A stretch of 64,000 bases of DNA from Enchytraeus crypticus (taxonomy: Eukaryota > Annelida > Clitellata > Enchytraeida > Enchytraeidae). Made by a program: the position numbers and the translations under genes. The stretch covers positions 1,275,501-1,339,500 of the forward strand of contig CAJHZI010000416.1 in assembly GCA_905160935.1 (NCBI GenBank), written 5' to 3'. The notes beneath the pieces were generated by a model. That model ran no database searches and was not told the origin of the DNA. It saw nothing but the letters and a program-made list of their open reading frames with translations. Of this stretch, positions 1-12,165 are shown in pieces (position 1 is the first letter of the stretch; each line of letters begins with the position of its first letter).

Positions 1-489
1 TTCTAGTTATGCTGTATTGAATTATGTTGTTTATTATGACATGAAACAAAGAAAAAGGTTGCAAAAAATCTTAAAATAATATAGTCGTTATATATATTAC
101 ACGGGGATCTCTGAAAACACGTCGCTAACTAGAGTTTCCAGATACCTTTGAGCTAAATAAAGATTAAATTCCGATGAATTACTTAACAAGTAAGGTTATG
201 CTGAACATCAATTATCTACATGTATTTGCCTGTATTTTTTATCAAAGCAATTTTAATTGTATTATTTAATTATTAGCTTAATTAAAGCGTAGTAACTCAT
301 ATACACAGTATTCTATATACAGTGTTATAAACTTCTCATAAAAACTATTTAATTAAATTACGTTAAGGTAGCAATATAAAAATAAAGCCTACAACTCTTC
401 TTTTTTTTTTTTTTTTTTTTAACAGGTAACTAACGTAGCAGTTTAAGTTTGGTCATACTGGCACATGTTAAACACTTGTAGTATTAACC
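1..489. other. AT-rich non-coding stretch
   Basis: No exon, RNA gene or named repeat is visible here. A poly-T run at about 400-420 is the only structured feature. Confidence 0.5.
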
Positions 490-695
490 AAACCGAACTA
501 TTGAGAACCTCAATCGAACTCTTGTGAGTTGGAAACCGAGTCGAACTTGAACCGAACCCGAACCCTGGTTTGAAGTAAGCCGAACCGAACTCCCAAACTG
601 TCGAATGCTAACCCAACCCGAACCGAACGGAAATTTTATTTTCAGCCAACCGAAAAGAACCGAACTGAACTTTAGAAATTCACAAAACTACTGAG
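490..695 (-). repeat. Dispersed GAACC/CCGAA low-complexity repeat, copy 1
   Basis: The block is built of CCGAA and GAACC pentamers around short unique spacers. It aligns over about 200 bp with the block at 39078-39338 (shared CAATCGAACTCTT start and shared CTAACC...CCGAACC core) and resembles 36187-36350. It is non-coding; the mobilising mechanism is unknown. Confidence 0.7.
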
Positions 696-794
696 AATAA
701 TGTCCGTGGCCTTTTGCTTTTTAGATAAGTGCGCTATTAACTAGATCAACAAATCATCAGAAAACATACGAATAAATATAATATTATAGTTAAG

Positions 795-932
795 ATTTAC
801 ATACATCACCATTATCATCTTTCCTTAAATTCCAGTTTAACTTAGGTCGGGATAAGAATAGACTTTCTAAATCCATTCGTTTAAGTTTTAATAGCAATTT
901 CTGGAGCCTAGGAGCTCACCAACCGAATGTCC
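795..932 (-). mobile_element. Short interspersed element with LINE-like tail (family D), copy 1
   Basis: On the minus strand it reads from GGTTGGTGAGC, through CTCCAGAAATTGCTA, to a tail close to TTATCCCGACC...TTTAAGG and a GAT-rich end. The same order recurs at 20868-21000, 25362-25535 and 30735-30975. The tail matches the 3' end of the LINE fragment at 46349-46909, so the family probably uses that LINE's machinery. Confidence 0.65.
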
Positions 933-1499
933 TTTCTGACGTTGAATCTATAAGTTAAGATCTACATATATTGTATATAATTAATTACTCATACAGCAGA
1001 ATATAGGTATATCATATACGGTAAATCATCAGTAACAAATGTTACTGGTGTTGCTATATACTATTTATCGTAGCATTTATTCTAGCAGAGACTACTCCTA
1101 TATTATTGCATCAAAAAAAATAAAAACTTGAAAGGCACACTTATTAGGCTGTAAATAAACATAAAATAGCAATTTTCAGTTATGAGTCATCAGGTTTATG
1201 TGAATCTAATACCTTTATTGTAACAGTAATTAATAAAGATTTCGTCTTTGGATGAACGAAGGATCAAGAAAACTTCATAGATTAATATTTTATTCATTGA
1301 TTGATAGTTTAAGAGTTATTTGAAAGTGTAAAGCTTTTTCAAAAACTTATAACCTACAATAAATTGCTCCTTATCGAATTTGACATAGCAAACTTAACAA
1401 AAACAAAATATTCCAAAAAAACGTATGAATGAACCCGGAGAGTTTGATGTATTAACTTAAAGGATATTAAGTTACCTAAAGTAACAACCTATACTTTAA
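933..1499. other. AT-rich non-coding stretch
   Basis: Nothing recognisable on either strand. Confidence 0.5.
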
Positions 1500-1735
1500 T
1501 GATAAAAGCGAGCATTCTAGTGAAATGATTAACTGTGTTGATATCTATCACTTTTAATACCACATGTTTAAACCGTTAGGCAATTTAGACCATTTTACGT
1601 ATAACCAGTCCAGTGAATGTCCGAGATTTTACTCTCAGATCAACGCGGCTGGGATTCGAACCTACGAGGGTTCAATTCACCTCAGGATCTGTCATTAAAA
1701 CTTCATGACGTTACCCCTACGCTATTATGACATTC
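1500..1735 (-). mobile_element. tRNA-derived SINE, family A, copy 1
   Basis: The minus strand carries TAGCGTAGGGG (box A-like) and a TTCGAATCC-type box B about 55 bp downstream, followed by a shared unique body and tail. Other copies are at 29149-29385 (plus) and 38393-38622 (minus). The tRNA-like head does not fold as an intact tRNA, so I call it a SINE and not a gene. Confidence 0.75.
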
Positions 1736-2736
1736 ATATAAAATCATAAATACAAGATTAAATATAGCTACATTACTATTAATTTTGTAATTTCATTTTT
1801 GAGTTGCTAAATATATTCAATATTATCTCTAAAACAAATGCAATTTCTTTAAAACTGTCTCTGTCTTCAGAGAAAGGCGCTTAAAACTCGTCGCTACTGC
1901 TGAATGTACAATCTGGACTGAAAGCAGTTATCTCATGAACGGAAATTAGCTAACATCACAACAATAGAGATGAAAGGATTCTCTTATCAGCTGTATTGAG
2001 ACTGGTTTAATGTCCTTCAACTCCTATCTAGTGGTCATTCCATAGTCCAGCGCAGACACTTCCGGAACCGGAAAGAGATTAAGCAATATTGCACCTATAT
2101 CCGATATTCTTAAAGTAAAAACGACCAATCGAAGAAAAATACTTTTGTAAGAGAAATCGAGAAGAATAAAGTATAAATTGACCTACATTGACACAAACGG
2201 AGAGAGAGAAACAAAAAGGGGGTGAAAGAGGGGAAACGGAGAGAGAGAGAGATATGTATAATCTCGAAGAACTTTGAACATATGAATGCTCATTAATAAG
2301 TCTACATATATTTATGTTTATAATTATTTATATTTACTACATACTAAAAATAAATCAGAAGCTATATTAATAACTGAATCAATCAATAAATCCCTCTTTA
2401 ATGACGATTCAGTTTCTGAAGCAAGAACTCTAACATAGTATATACGTATTCTATGCAAGGAAATACATTTATTGTAATTTAATATCATACAAAATAGAAA
2501 GTGATGCTAAATTCCTGTTAGATACTTTACGTGAAATATCTTTATACTATTAATAATGTACTTAATATAAAATAGGAACACGCGTTAATGTGCAAAGAAA
2601 AATCATATGGAATTTCGCCACAGCTGCAGAAAGGATCGGTTATCGAAGGACAGACAAACAAACAACCATGTGTAGGCAGACAGACTAGTTCTTACCCTCT
2701 GAAAGTTTCGTAATATAGACATCACGTTCTGTAGAC
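1736..2736. other. Non-coding, purine-rich tract
   Basis: No exon recognised. A GA-rich stretch lies at about 2197-2255; otherwise the region is AT-rich. Confidence 0.5.
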
Positions 2737-3510
2737 GTCTCTTCGTTTACCCATCTCTTTCACCAGACATCTCTTTCTCTAGACATCTCTTTCTCTAGAC
2801 ATCTCTTTCTCTTGACATCTCTTTCTCTATATATCTCTTTCTCTAGACATCTCTTTCTCTTGACATCTCTTTCTCTTGATATCTCTTTCTCTAGACATCT
2901 CTTTCTCTTGACATATCTTTCTCTAGATATCTCTTTCTCTAGATATCTCTTTCTCTAGACATCTCTTTCTCTAGACATCTCTTTCTCTTGACATCTCTTT
3001 CTCTTGACATCTCTTTCTCTAGACATCTCTTTCTCTAGACATCTCTTTCTCTAGACATCTCTTTCTCTAGACATCTCTTTCTCTAGACATCTCTTTCTCT
3101 TGACATCTCTTTCTTTAAACATCTTTTTTTCTTGACATCTCTTTCTCTAGACATCTCTTTCTCTTGACATCTCTTTCTCTAGATATCTCTTTCTCTAGAC
3201 ATCTCTTTCTCTAAACATCTCTTTCTCTAAACATCTCTTTCTCTTGACATCTCTTTCTCTTGACATCTCTTTCTCTAGATATCTCTTTCTCTAGACATCT
3301 TTTTCTCTAGACATCTTTTTCTCTAGCCATCTCTTTCTCTAAACATCTCTTTCTCTAAACATCTCTTTTTCTTGACATCTCTTTCTCTAGACATCTCTTT
3401 CTCTTGACATCTCTTTCTCTAGACATCTCTTTCTCTAGATATCTCTTTCTCTAGATATCTCTTTCTCTAGACATCTCTTTCTCTTGACATCTCTTTCTCT
3501 AGACTTTTTT
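2737..3510. repeat. 16-bp minisatellite, about 48 units
   Basis: The array is a head-to-tail repeat of ACATCTCTTTCTCTAG with point variants at the AGAC/TGAC/AAAC/GATA positions. Runs of the same variant order recur, for example around 3121-3240 and 3325-3440, which suggests multi-unit (higher-order) amplification. Confidence 0.95.
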
Positions 3511-3770
3511 ATCTTCAAACTTTTTTATTTATCTTATACCAATAATTGAAAATACAAACATACTGCAATTAGCTAGCAAATGAACAAATAATTGAGAAGA
3601 AAAAGGTCACCACAAAAGAGCCTATAGCATATGATATAATACAGTCAGTCGCAGCAACAAGAATTAAAAATTCGTTTACTAGTTGTCTACTATGCTACAT
3701 AAATAGCATAAAATATATGATAACCGTACACTTTATTTACTGAGTATAACGAAGGTAACTACTTCTTTTT
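3511..3770. other. Spacer between two blocks of the 16-bp minisatellite
   Basis: Unique AT-rich sequence with no gene signal separates the two blocks. Confidence 0.5.
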
Positions 3771-3925
3771 CTGTGGACATCTAATTCTCTAGATATCTCT
3801 TTCTCTAGACATCTCCTTCTCCAGACATTTCTTTCTCTTGAAAAATCTCTTTATCTAGACATCTCTTTCTCTAAGCATCCCCTTTCTCTAAACATCTCTT
3901 TCTCTAAACATCTCATTCTCTTTTA
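3771..3925. repeat. 16-bp minisatellite, degenerate outlying block
   Basis: The same ACATCTCTTTCTCTAG-type unit recurs about ten times with more substitutions and indels than the main array at 2737-3510. Confidence 0.85.
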
Positions 3926-4390
3926 GCGTCTCGCTCTGCAGTTGTATCACTGCCTGTCTATGAGGCAGGTTCTTCAGACGTTTTGATCAGCAAGTTTAAT
4001 CAATTAGTCTGCAGACTTCTTTGTCGTCTCTCTAAGACCTCAGTTATCAATGATAGTTCTATTGTTAAAACTCATTTCAATAGCAATTGAATTACTCAAA
4101 AAACTTAGTTCAGTTAATAATAAAATTTCAATTTCAATTTTACTTCTTTTCTAATAAACATTTCAATTTCAATTTCTTTTATGCAATTTAAATTTATATA
4201 TTTATAAATGTAAGTGACAAGAATTTCTATTTTAGCAACTGAAACACGTTTTCATTTTCAAGTATAGTCGCTTAAATATGAATCCCCGTAGGTAATATTT
4301 TGTTATTTTAAATTTATATAATTTATGCCTATAAATAGGACACAAGACCTATAATCATATTAATTTTAGAAAGCCGAAAGTAATAAACAA
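3926..4390. other. AT-rich non-coding stretch
   Basis: No exon or repeat recognised. Confidence 0.4.
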
Positions 4391-4528
4391 ATGTGCAAAT
4401 TATGCGAATATAAAAAGCTACTATTTAATGTGCTTTCGGATTTACAGGCATTGAAACAAGGATCAGTGAGTGCATATAAGCTGGCAGAACAAGTTACGTT
4501 ACCTAAAGATTTCCTTTGCATTGAATGA
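4391..4528 (+). CDS. Small open frame, 45 codons, unrecognised
   Basis: An ATG at 4391 opens 45 codons to a TGA at 4526-4528. The product starts MCKLCEYKKLL, so it has an early CxxC, and ends in a mixed hydrophobic/charged helix-like stretch of ordinary composition. No family is recognised. It could be part of an exon (an AG acceptor lies just before GCATTGAAACAAGG at about 4450) or a chance frame. Its composition is less biased than the AT-rich frames around it. Confidence 0.2.
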   Translation: MCKLCEYKKLLFNVLSDLQALKQGSVSAYKLAEQVTLPKDFLCIE

Positions 4529-6599
4529 TTTGTTCAGAGACCCTCAGAGAACTTACTACCCTGAGCTTCTGTCCTCAATATTGTAGGCAAGTCAAGCAAT
4601 TAGTATCATAGGAAACCAAATAAATATCTTAGCAAAATATTATTTTTATAAGAGTAATTTAAAATTTGACTAGTAAACAAGTATTAAAAGTTAAAAACCG
4701 AAATTACAATAAATTTCATCACAATAAAATTCAAGCAGAATTTTTTTAATGAAGTTTATTTAAATAGCGCGCAAATGATAATTTTGAATTACTTAAGTAT
4801 TGTATGAAATACGGGACAAAGATTATAATTGACTACTTTCAAATTATAAAATGTAACAAACTTTAATTAAATATTAAGTCAATATTAATAAGTTTATATA
4901 AATATTAATGATTTAAATATAAAATTAATAAATGTCTTCATAGCAAAACACAATATTTGTATTTTCATCATAAGGAAGACATTATCAGAGCATGCCTGGT
5001 GAGGATTCGAACCCTAGCTGAATCCCTAAATAACTGAATAGCGTGATTGATACCAACTCCGAAAACACTTCCGCCATCAAAAATAAACTAGAGCGCTAGT
5101 TAATACTTGTTTTCTAGTTGCGGTGTGATCTATCTACTACAAGCACTATCAAATCGATAGCGACAGTGTGTTCTGGAAATAAAGCTGTATGAATGAACAG
5201 CTACAACTCTTCAAGATTCTTGGCAGATCTTTTAAACCTCTGCGAGTATATCGATAGAGCTTAATTTCACGATTATTTTACTTAAATAATCTTGAAATAA
5301 AATGTAATATCAAAGCTCAGTATCCAATACCAAATAAAGAATTAGTCACTTGAACATGTTAGACATAGAAGCTTGAGGCTGCATTAGACACAAAAATTGT
5401 TGAGAAAAGTTCCGCCTACGCACGGCTATGATGATTTATTTGGTTACTGATGAAAATCTCTAAAACGACTAGTTACTTTGTTTTCCTTTCCAGTGATCCT
5501 CTTGGAACTTTTGCTAGTTATGCAATGCGCAAGCAGAATCGTTACAGCCTGGCACTAGAACATCGTGCCTCTTCAATAAATACAAGATAATCGCCGTCCA
5601 TTCTCTCTCATCTCTCTCACGTTTATCGCTTTCACAAATCCTTGTCCATTAAATCACACGACATCGCCACACCACACAGAATTCATCTTCTGATAACGCA
5701 ACAGTGTGTGTGATACGGGAAGAATCTGGTACGGAAAGCGTTTAGTGCGGAAAGAGTTTGTCTGCAGATCGATTGTTATGAAAGAGATTACGTGATTACG
5801 TGAAATGTGACGATCAAAACAGTTTGAGCCTAGCAGGCAGACATCAACGACGAGTTACGCCTCGAAACTCTCTGGTCGTTGAACCTACCATGTAGTGGAC
5901 GAATGAAAACTGATTTGTAACAGCCGACCAACTCGGTTACTCTCTGAAAAAGCTTCTTCTCCTTACCTGACATTCACGCTACCATCACTTAATACGTATA
6001 TTATATAAGATAGAGAGTGGCTCAAAATGTCTCTCCTCCAACCTTCTAGCAGTTTTGTTTTATCATTTTTAGCAGATTTACATGTATAAGAGAGTAATTG
6101 CAGATGAATACAACTATACGGAAGACATGGTGAAATCTTCATAACAATGTAGTTCATTAACAAATAATAAAATAATGAAATCTAACGAGTAAAATAGTTG
6201 CAGTAAAGAATCTTTAAAATAACAAAAGCAATCGAAAATACTATTGCAGACTTCTGATTTATTGAAGAGCTAATCTGGTCTATGATGTTACTGTGAAAGA
6301 ATGATAAGGTTAAAGGAAAATACGCTAAATGAAGCCAAGTATTGAATCACGGACTATAACACATTTAGATACTGAGTCAGTGATATATAAACCTGAGGTC
6401 GCATACATAAGGGACGTGGAAAAGTCGAAACTTCAACTCGCTGGAAGACTTGAACAATATATAATCTATACCGAGATGAAGTAAAACATATAACTGAATG
6501 ATTCATTGCTGCCGTCCAGAGCAGAATATATAATTAAAAAGAATGTGATCGCTGTTAGAATAGAGTTTATTTGGACTTTTTCTGGAGATAGTGCTAAAG
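4529..6599. other. Non-coding stretch with a tRNA-like box B fragment
   Basis: No gene recognised. At about 4995-5015 the minus strand carries GGGTTCGAATCCTCACC, a box B-like word that may mark an old tRNA-derived SINE. It has no convincing box A. Confidence 0.35.
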
Positions 6600-6765
6600 A
6601 GGATGTGTATACTTGAAGATGTGAATGATGTGTATACTTCTATATGATATGTATACTTGTATATGATGTGTATACTTGCATACGATGTGTATACTTGTAT
6701 TATGTGAATACTTGTATGATGTGTATACTTGTACGATGTATATACTTGCATGATGTGCATAATTG
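6600..6765. repeat. GATGTGTATACTTGTAT minisatellite
   Basis: About nine irregular units contain the palindromic core GTATAC separated by TTGYATRATGT. The array lies at the 3' side of the minus-strand LINE fragment at 6785-7045, so it may have grown from that element's tail. Confidence 0.8.
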
Positions 6766-6784
6766 AAGATGTGTCTGCTTCTTC

Positions 6785-7045
6785 TCTAAGTGCCTTGCCT
6801 GTTCCAAGCCTGGGCGGTCATGGTCATATTCCTCCATATATCTCTGTTCATTGTTGCTCTGATCATCTCTGTTTCAGTTAACTGCATCTATTTGCTAAGA
6901 CTCTTAATAAACGTCATCCGCTGTCAATCCTTGCATCTTTTTCCTTCTATTATTCCTGTCACTGCGGTATTTTCAACTATTTTGTTCCACATAATGTGTC
7001 CGAAAACTTCATCTGTTGTCGTCTTGAAGATGTGCAATATGTGTA
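6785..7045 (-). mobile_element. Non-LTR retrotransposon 3' ORF fragment (degenerate)
   Basis: Minus-strand frames give FGHIMWNKIVE..., then EGKRCKD..., then MIRATMNRDIWRNM...AQAWNRQGT and a stop. This is the usual C-terminal layout of animal LINE reverse transcriptases (an xGHxxRxx motif, a Gly/Arg-rich linker, an NRDxWR motif near the end). At least one frameshift or stop interrupts it. It is a dead 5'-truncated copy; the clade was not assigned. Confidence 0.6.
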
Positions 7046-8307
7046 TACTCGTAAACTAGTATGATAGTATCGATATTATACATGTAGTGAGGAAGTGACA
7101 TTCAATTAAACGAAGAAGTGGTAACATATAGCTGAAATAGTCAGCGAATCATTGCAACACTAAATAGCATGATACATAATAATGTTTAATATTTATTTGT
7201 ATCCAAACCATAATTTAAAAAATTCATAACAATAATGCCCATATAAGCAATGTAAATAATAATGGACTTGTAGGGTCAAAACAAAGTCCAAATTCATATC
7301 TTAGGCCAATACTTGCGATATTTATCTAGGCCCTGTATTATGCTTTTTATACTTAAATTAATCGTCACCTATGTAATTTCTTGGTAGCTTCACTTTTGGC
7401 TTTAGGCGCATAAGGACAATTCCTCCTAAATACATTTGTAATAGTTTCATTCATAAAATCTAAACTGTCAGAACTTCAAGTAGACTAGACTTGGACTTGA
7501 CTTCAATTCCAAGTCCGCATCCGAGCATTCAACTTGAGTCTGAGTCCATTCTTAAATTATTGACTTGAGTCCAATTCGAGTACTAGCTAAGTCCGAGTCC
7601 TTATTTCTTTGTTTATAAAGAAACCTATTGCTATTCTATTATCCTATATCATACGGCCAAAACAGATGATAGGCAGATTTTAGACTTCAAAGCATTTAAT
7701 TGTTGTAGACCTACGTCTAGACGGTCAAGCATTGTCCGTGTACTGCGTATTTATTTAGCGCGTGCGTTAATCCAGGTAACTGCTTCACTTGTAAATCGGT
7801 TTAACGTAGGCAGACCATCCGGCAGGCAGGTTAGAGGATATTCCTCTAATACAGCATATCATTATTTAGTTGCTTAATTATTTATTGTGCATATAATATT
7901 TAAGACTTAAAATCACTTGACAAAGGAACTGGGGTTACTTATTAACGATTAAAATCGCTGTCTGGCTACCCGAGATAATCCACTTTAAAATTCCAGTGCA
8001 AGCATCCGTTAAGCTTTGACGATTGACGGCCAAATAAAAGAAGTCTCACTGCTTTCGGTAATAAAATAAACCAATTTAGTTTCATTGGAATTTGTAACAG
8101 TGTCACTAATTAGCGGTAATGTAACACATCTTTTGAATAATACATGGACTGATCGCAGTAGTCAAAAATTGCAGTTTCTTCGCAAAAAGAAAATGATTAT
8201 ATTTTTAGGAAAAGTAGTTAAATTTATAATTACTATAGCAATTCCAATAAAGGCCTATTTGTATAATAATAATACTAAAGGTTTAATTCCGTTTTCTCAT
8301 ACGCGGA
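7046..8307. other. Non-coding; GACTTGAGTCC low-complexity block
   Basis: About 7485-7605 is made of GACTTG/GAGTCC words in a loose array. The rest shows no exon or named repeat. Confidence 0.45.
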
Positions 8308-8445
8308 TGATGTCAGGGACATCCCCACAGCACACATCACTACAAATCAATTCACCCAAACCAATCTGCAAAAGTAATGTACTGAGGAGAAGTAAGATCC
8401 TAAACGAAAGCCGGTCCGGTGATCAAAAAGGTCAGGGTAGATCGA
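8308..8445 (+). repeat. Coding-like dispersed repeat, copy 1
   Basis: About 130 bp aligns with 22410-22535: GATGTCAGGGAC, CACTACAAATCAATTCACCC and GCCGGTCCGGTGA are shared in order. In one frame this copy reads DDVRDIPTAHITTNQFTQ and then meets stops; the other copy is open in the same frame. It is probably a fragment of an unrecognised mobile-element protein. Confidence 0.55.
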
Positions 8446-9356
8446 TTATGTCTACGGTGGGAAAGGTAAGTCTCAAGCTTATTTCAGAAAGTTGAAAAAG
8501 AAGAGCAAGAGCGAAGATAAATATAGGTAAAGAGTTACAGATTGTAATTGCTGCATAAGAAAATTAATGTCTGCCCAATGATGTGAGAATATTTGTAACA
8601 GAGAGAAGATTGGCATCAGTGGAACGAATTGCACGTAATGGACGATATGGAAGAAGAATTTCAGATAAGTAAGAAAGCTTGCCAAATCGCAGAGTTTTGA
8701 AAGTTAATAGTACCATTTTATATTTTATGTGTTTGATAAACAGAGAGCCAGTGAAGACTGCGAAGTAGAGAAAGAGAGCGAGATCGAAGTCGAGAGGACA
8801 TACAAACAACCATAGATGAAAAAACGTTCTTACCAAAAATAAAAATCGTTAAAAAACGCGTTTCTTTCCAAAAAATAAACAACCTAAGAAAACGTTGAAA
8901 AAAAAGTTAGTAGCGTACACGTAGGCTTGCATATATATTACCATGCCTTCATTCCATAACACTAAACAATTTTATTACAACTAGACTTGATCTAAAGTTC
9001 TAAAGTTCTAAAGTATGTCCATAGACTCAATAAAAATATAAACAAATACTTATAGGTCACATTCAGCCACACTGTCAGTTGTTCATAATTATCAATACAA
9101 GAAAATTTAAATCCGTAAGAAATTAAGAATAGACAATGTCTTAAAAATTAGAACATCTGCCTAAGTAGGAAAATCAAAAATGTAATGAATTACATATGTA
9201 AGTAACAATAAAATGTTCTTACAATTTCCTGTTTTGGCTCACAGTTGAAATAATTAGAGGTGAGATCACAGAGTTTATCTTAATCTTTACGTTAACGGTT
9301 TACGTTTTCTTACGTTTTTTATTTTATAAAAATAAAAAACGTAAAAAACGCGTTTT
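8446..9356. other. Non-coding stretch with AAAAAACG-rich segments
   Basis: Low-complexity AAAACG words lie at about 8820-8905 and 9298-9395. No supported exon. Confidence 0.4.
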
Positions 9357-9850
9357 TTAACAGATATAAAAAACGTAAAAAACGTTTTTTTCATCTATGC
9401 AAACAACACGTGCGAGAGACGTTTGGACGTGCTGCAAACGACTGAGAGAAGAAGTAGGCAATCCATATAATAATGAATTACAGTAGTCGAGCTTTGAGTG
9501 AACTATAAAATTTGCAAGAATAGTAGTTGAATTTCTAGTAAGGTGTGGACGTATTTGACTTATCAGACGAATCTGAAAGAAAGAAGCGCGACAAACGGAA
9601 GAGATATGGGATTTCAAGTCAAAGATTTCATCTAATATGACTCCGAGGCTTTTGACGGATCGAGAAGGTGTATGGTTTAAGCGCAAGATTTTGAAAATGA
9701 ATAGAGTTATTAGTAATTTTGCTTCTTTGCCATGGAGTGCCAATCAAAAGATATTCAGTTTTTGAGGGATTAACAGTTAGGCGATTAGCACAAAACCAGG
9801 AATAAACCTGGTCTAGAATGGATGAGAAATGTTAGTTTCTGATCGGAATC
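9357..9850 (-). mobile_element. CR1/L2-like LINE reverse-transcriptase fragment
   Basis: A minus-strand frame carries SLGVILDEIFDLKSHISSVC, then a segment with RLISQIRPHLTR, then KLDYCNSLLYGLP and SRLQHVQTSLARVV. These are hallmark blocks of the C-terminal part of CR1/L2-clade reverse transcriptase. The preceding NRLTVNPSKTEYLLIGTP block lies upstream at about 9745-9845 in another frame, so the copy is frameshifted. It is 5'-truncated and inactive. Confidence 0.85.
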
Positions 9851-9936
9851 TTGATTAGAAAAGGAAATATATACACGTATTTGTGTGTCGTCTGCATAGA
9901 AGTGAACATTTATGGAGGCAAGTATAAATATATACA

Positions 9937-9937
<1 letters not shown>

Positions 9938-10005
<68 letters not shown>

Positions 10006-10034
10006 TATAATATATTATATATAATTATATACCT

Positions 10035-10097
<63 letters not shown>

Positions 10098-10158
10098 TAT
10101 ACCTATACATGTACATTTACATATATATATTTATATACATATGTGTGTAGGTCAATAA

Positions 10159-10190
<32 letters not shown>

Positions 10191-10262
10191 AATTGTATAT
10201 ATATATATATATAATATATAAAATATATATATATATATATATTTATATATACATGTATATAC
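9938..10262. repeat. (TA)n microsatellite cluster
   Basis: Several long TA runs (about 9942-9997, 10041-10092, 10159-10182, 10197-10258) are separated by near-identical spacers such as ATACCTATACATGTA, so the spacer was duplicated with the repeat. Confidence 0.9.
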
Positions 10263-10890
10263 CTACGCCTTCAATAGCTGTTTCACATTGTGCATTGAAG
10301 TAAACATGTATCATATATTCCGTCGTTGTAATTATGGTATCATTGTTATAATATCAATGATATCATTGTAATATTAGCATTTTAATGATAGCATTGCAAT
10401 GATATAATGATATCAATGTATTGATATTACATCGATACAAGAAGTCTTCAGTACCAAGCGTTGTGGAGAGCTTTTCTAATATTTTGTCACATGGTCGGCT
10501 GTCTTCACATCATTGGTATCACTGTTCAGATCATTGGATGTTTGCCTTCGAAGTCTGTTTTCCCGCTTACTAAGGACCATTTCGTCGATCAATGAAAAAT
10601 ATTAACTTTAGAAAACTATTTAAATATGGTTTCCGAGTTATTTTCTCATTAACTTCCTTCGATGCTCAGATTTGCTTAATCGCGTCTTATGACTTACTCA
10701 TTATATACGTTGGGTTCGTTTCCAATTTAATCTAGAACTAACATAGGAAAACAGATTACAACTTTGTCTTCTTAATGTGTAACGGCATTTGATCTGAATG
10801 TTTCTTACTAATAGCAATATCAGTACAATTTAAAGACAAATATAGCAAAAAGATGGATGAACTAGTATTGAAACATACAAGTAGACTTAC
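10263..10890. other. Non-coding stretch
   Basis: Degenerate ATCATTG/ATGATAT words recur at 10330-10435. If the minus-strand exon at 10891 is real, this stretch is its downstream intron. Confidence 0.4.
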
Positions 10891-10991
10891 CACCACAGAC
10901 CAGGAGCACAAGGCAGTTGTAGACAGACCATAAGCAGGAGAGTGAAGCCCATTTTGTGGATGATTATTTGATGAAATCCAATTTTGGACAT
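10891..10991 (-). CDS. Possible first coding exon with signal peptide (partial gene)
   Basis: On the minus strand an ATG at 10952 (or an in-frame ATG at 10991) opens MGFTLLLMVCLQLPCAPGLW, a textbook short hydrophobic signal peptide. It is followed at 10890 by a strong donor, GTAAGTC. The rest of the gene would lie at lower coordinates; I could not find a partner exon there, so no product is named. A chance hydrophobic frame next to a chance donor remains possible. Confidence 0.35.
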
Positions 10992-11937
10992 GATCTTCGT
11001 GAAAACTTGTGATTAATTCTTTGAAGTACTTTTAGAATTCTGTATGAACTTGTAAAAAACCAAGCAATATGCTTCTTTAAAGCTTTATTTTTCTTGAATC
11101 TTTCACTTGAAAGATTTAGATTTTTCTACTAGTTATTTTTCCGATTTTTCTATAATCTTTGAGAAAAATATTCGAAATATAATTTACATATTTGTAATGT
11201 AAATTAAGTATTCTCATTAAAGTAGTGCGCAATGCATTTAAGCATACGGCAGTATTTCAGCGAAACAAATAGCATTCGTTATGTATGTTGTTATGGATAT
11301 AACAGTATCTTCTTATTAATTACAGCATAATATAAATATTTTTGAACGCAAATATTCAAGTCATCATGTACTTCAGCTATTGCGTATCGGCCATATCTGG
11401 TAATGAGGCTATGTTGGTTAAAGAGTAACAAGAAAAAGAGCTCCTTGAGCGACTGGTGTAGCCTAAACCAAGTCAGCAACCAAGGCAAGTGTATATTAAA
11501 GTAGTAATGAACAACAAGTTCATCAAAGGAATTGACACACTAGCCGGTTCTGCTACCATAAATTCTAGGTTAAATGCTATATGCTCTGAAGTGGCATGGT
11601 GATCCCCTGTCAGCCTATTAATTAATTTCTAAGAGCACAGTAATAATAGTAATACAATATTCTAATAATATAATAATATATGATCTGGCAGTACAGTAAT
11701 AATAGTAATACAGTAATCAAAGAAGTACAGTTGTTCTTGGATTCCGCTGTATGCGCAAGTTTTTCTTCCTTTTGTTCGGGTTGGTGATGATCCAAATAAC
11801 CGTATTTAACTAAGTTGTGTGGAATATACAACCTGTACAACATATTTTATAATAAGATGCATAACAATAACTCGACATATCATAGTCCGTAATCAGAGTA
11901 ATAAAGTATTAAATTCTACTTCACGTCTCGCTCATTT
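10992..11937. other. Non-coding stretch
   Basis: Short duplicated words (CAGTAATAATAGTAATACAGTA) recur at about 11638-11722. No exon recognised. Confidence 0.4.
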
Positions 11938-12165
11938 ATACGATTTGAATTTAACTAGATAGGTGTCTTAAACTGGATAGGTGTCTTAATTGAAGTTAGG
12001 TGTCTTAAACTTGCATTTAACCCTGTTATATTATTACTACGATTTATTTAACTAGATATGTGTCTTAAACTAGATAGGTGTCTTTATTGAAGTTAGGTGT
12101 CTTAAACTTTAACATTTATTTTGCATTTAGCCCTGTTATATTATTATTACGATTTATTGCCATTA
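11938..12165. repeat. Tandem duplication, ~115-bp unit
   Basis: Two head-to-tail copies share TTTAACTAGATAGGTGTCTT, GAAGTTAGGTGTCTTAAACT and CCCTGTTATATTATTA. Within each unit AGGTGTCTTAA is itself repeated three times. Confidence 0.85.

Noticed and set aside
2737..3510. CRISPR-like array
   Set aside because: Units are contiguous 16-mers with no unique spacers, and the DNA is animal nuclear sequence.
6790..7059. Hydrophobic 89-codon plus-strand ORF resembling a membrane protein
   Set aside because: It is the antisense of a LINE reverse-transcriptase fragment.
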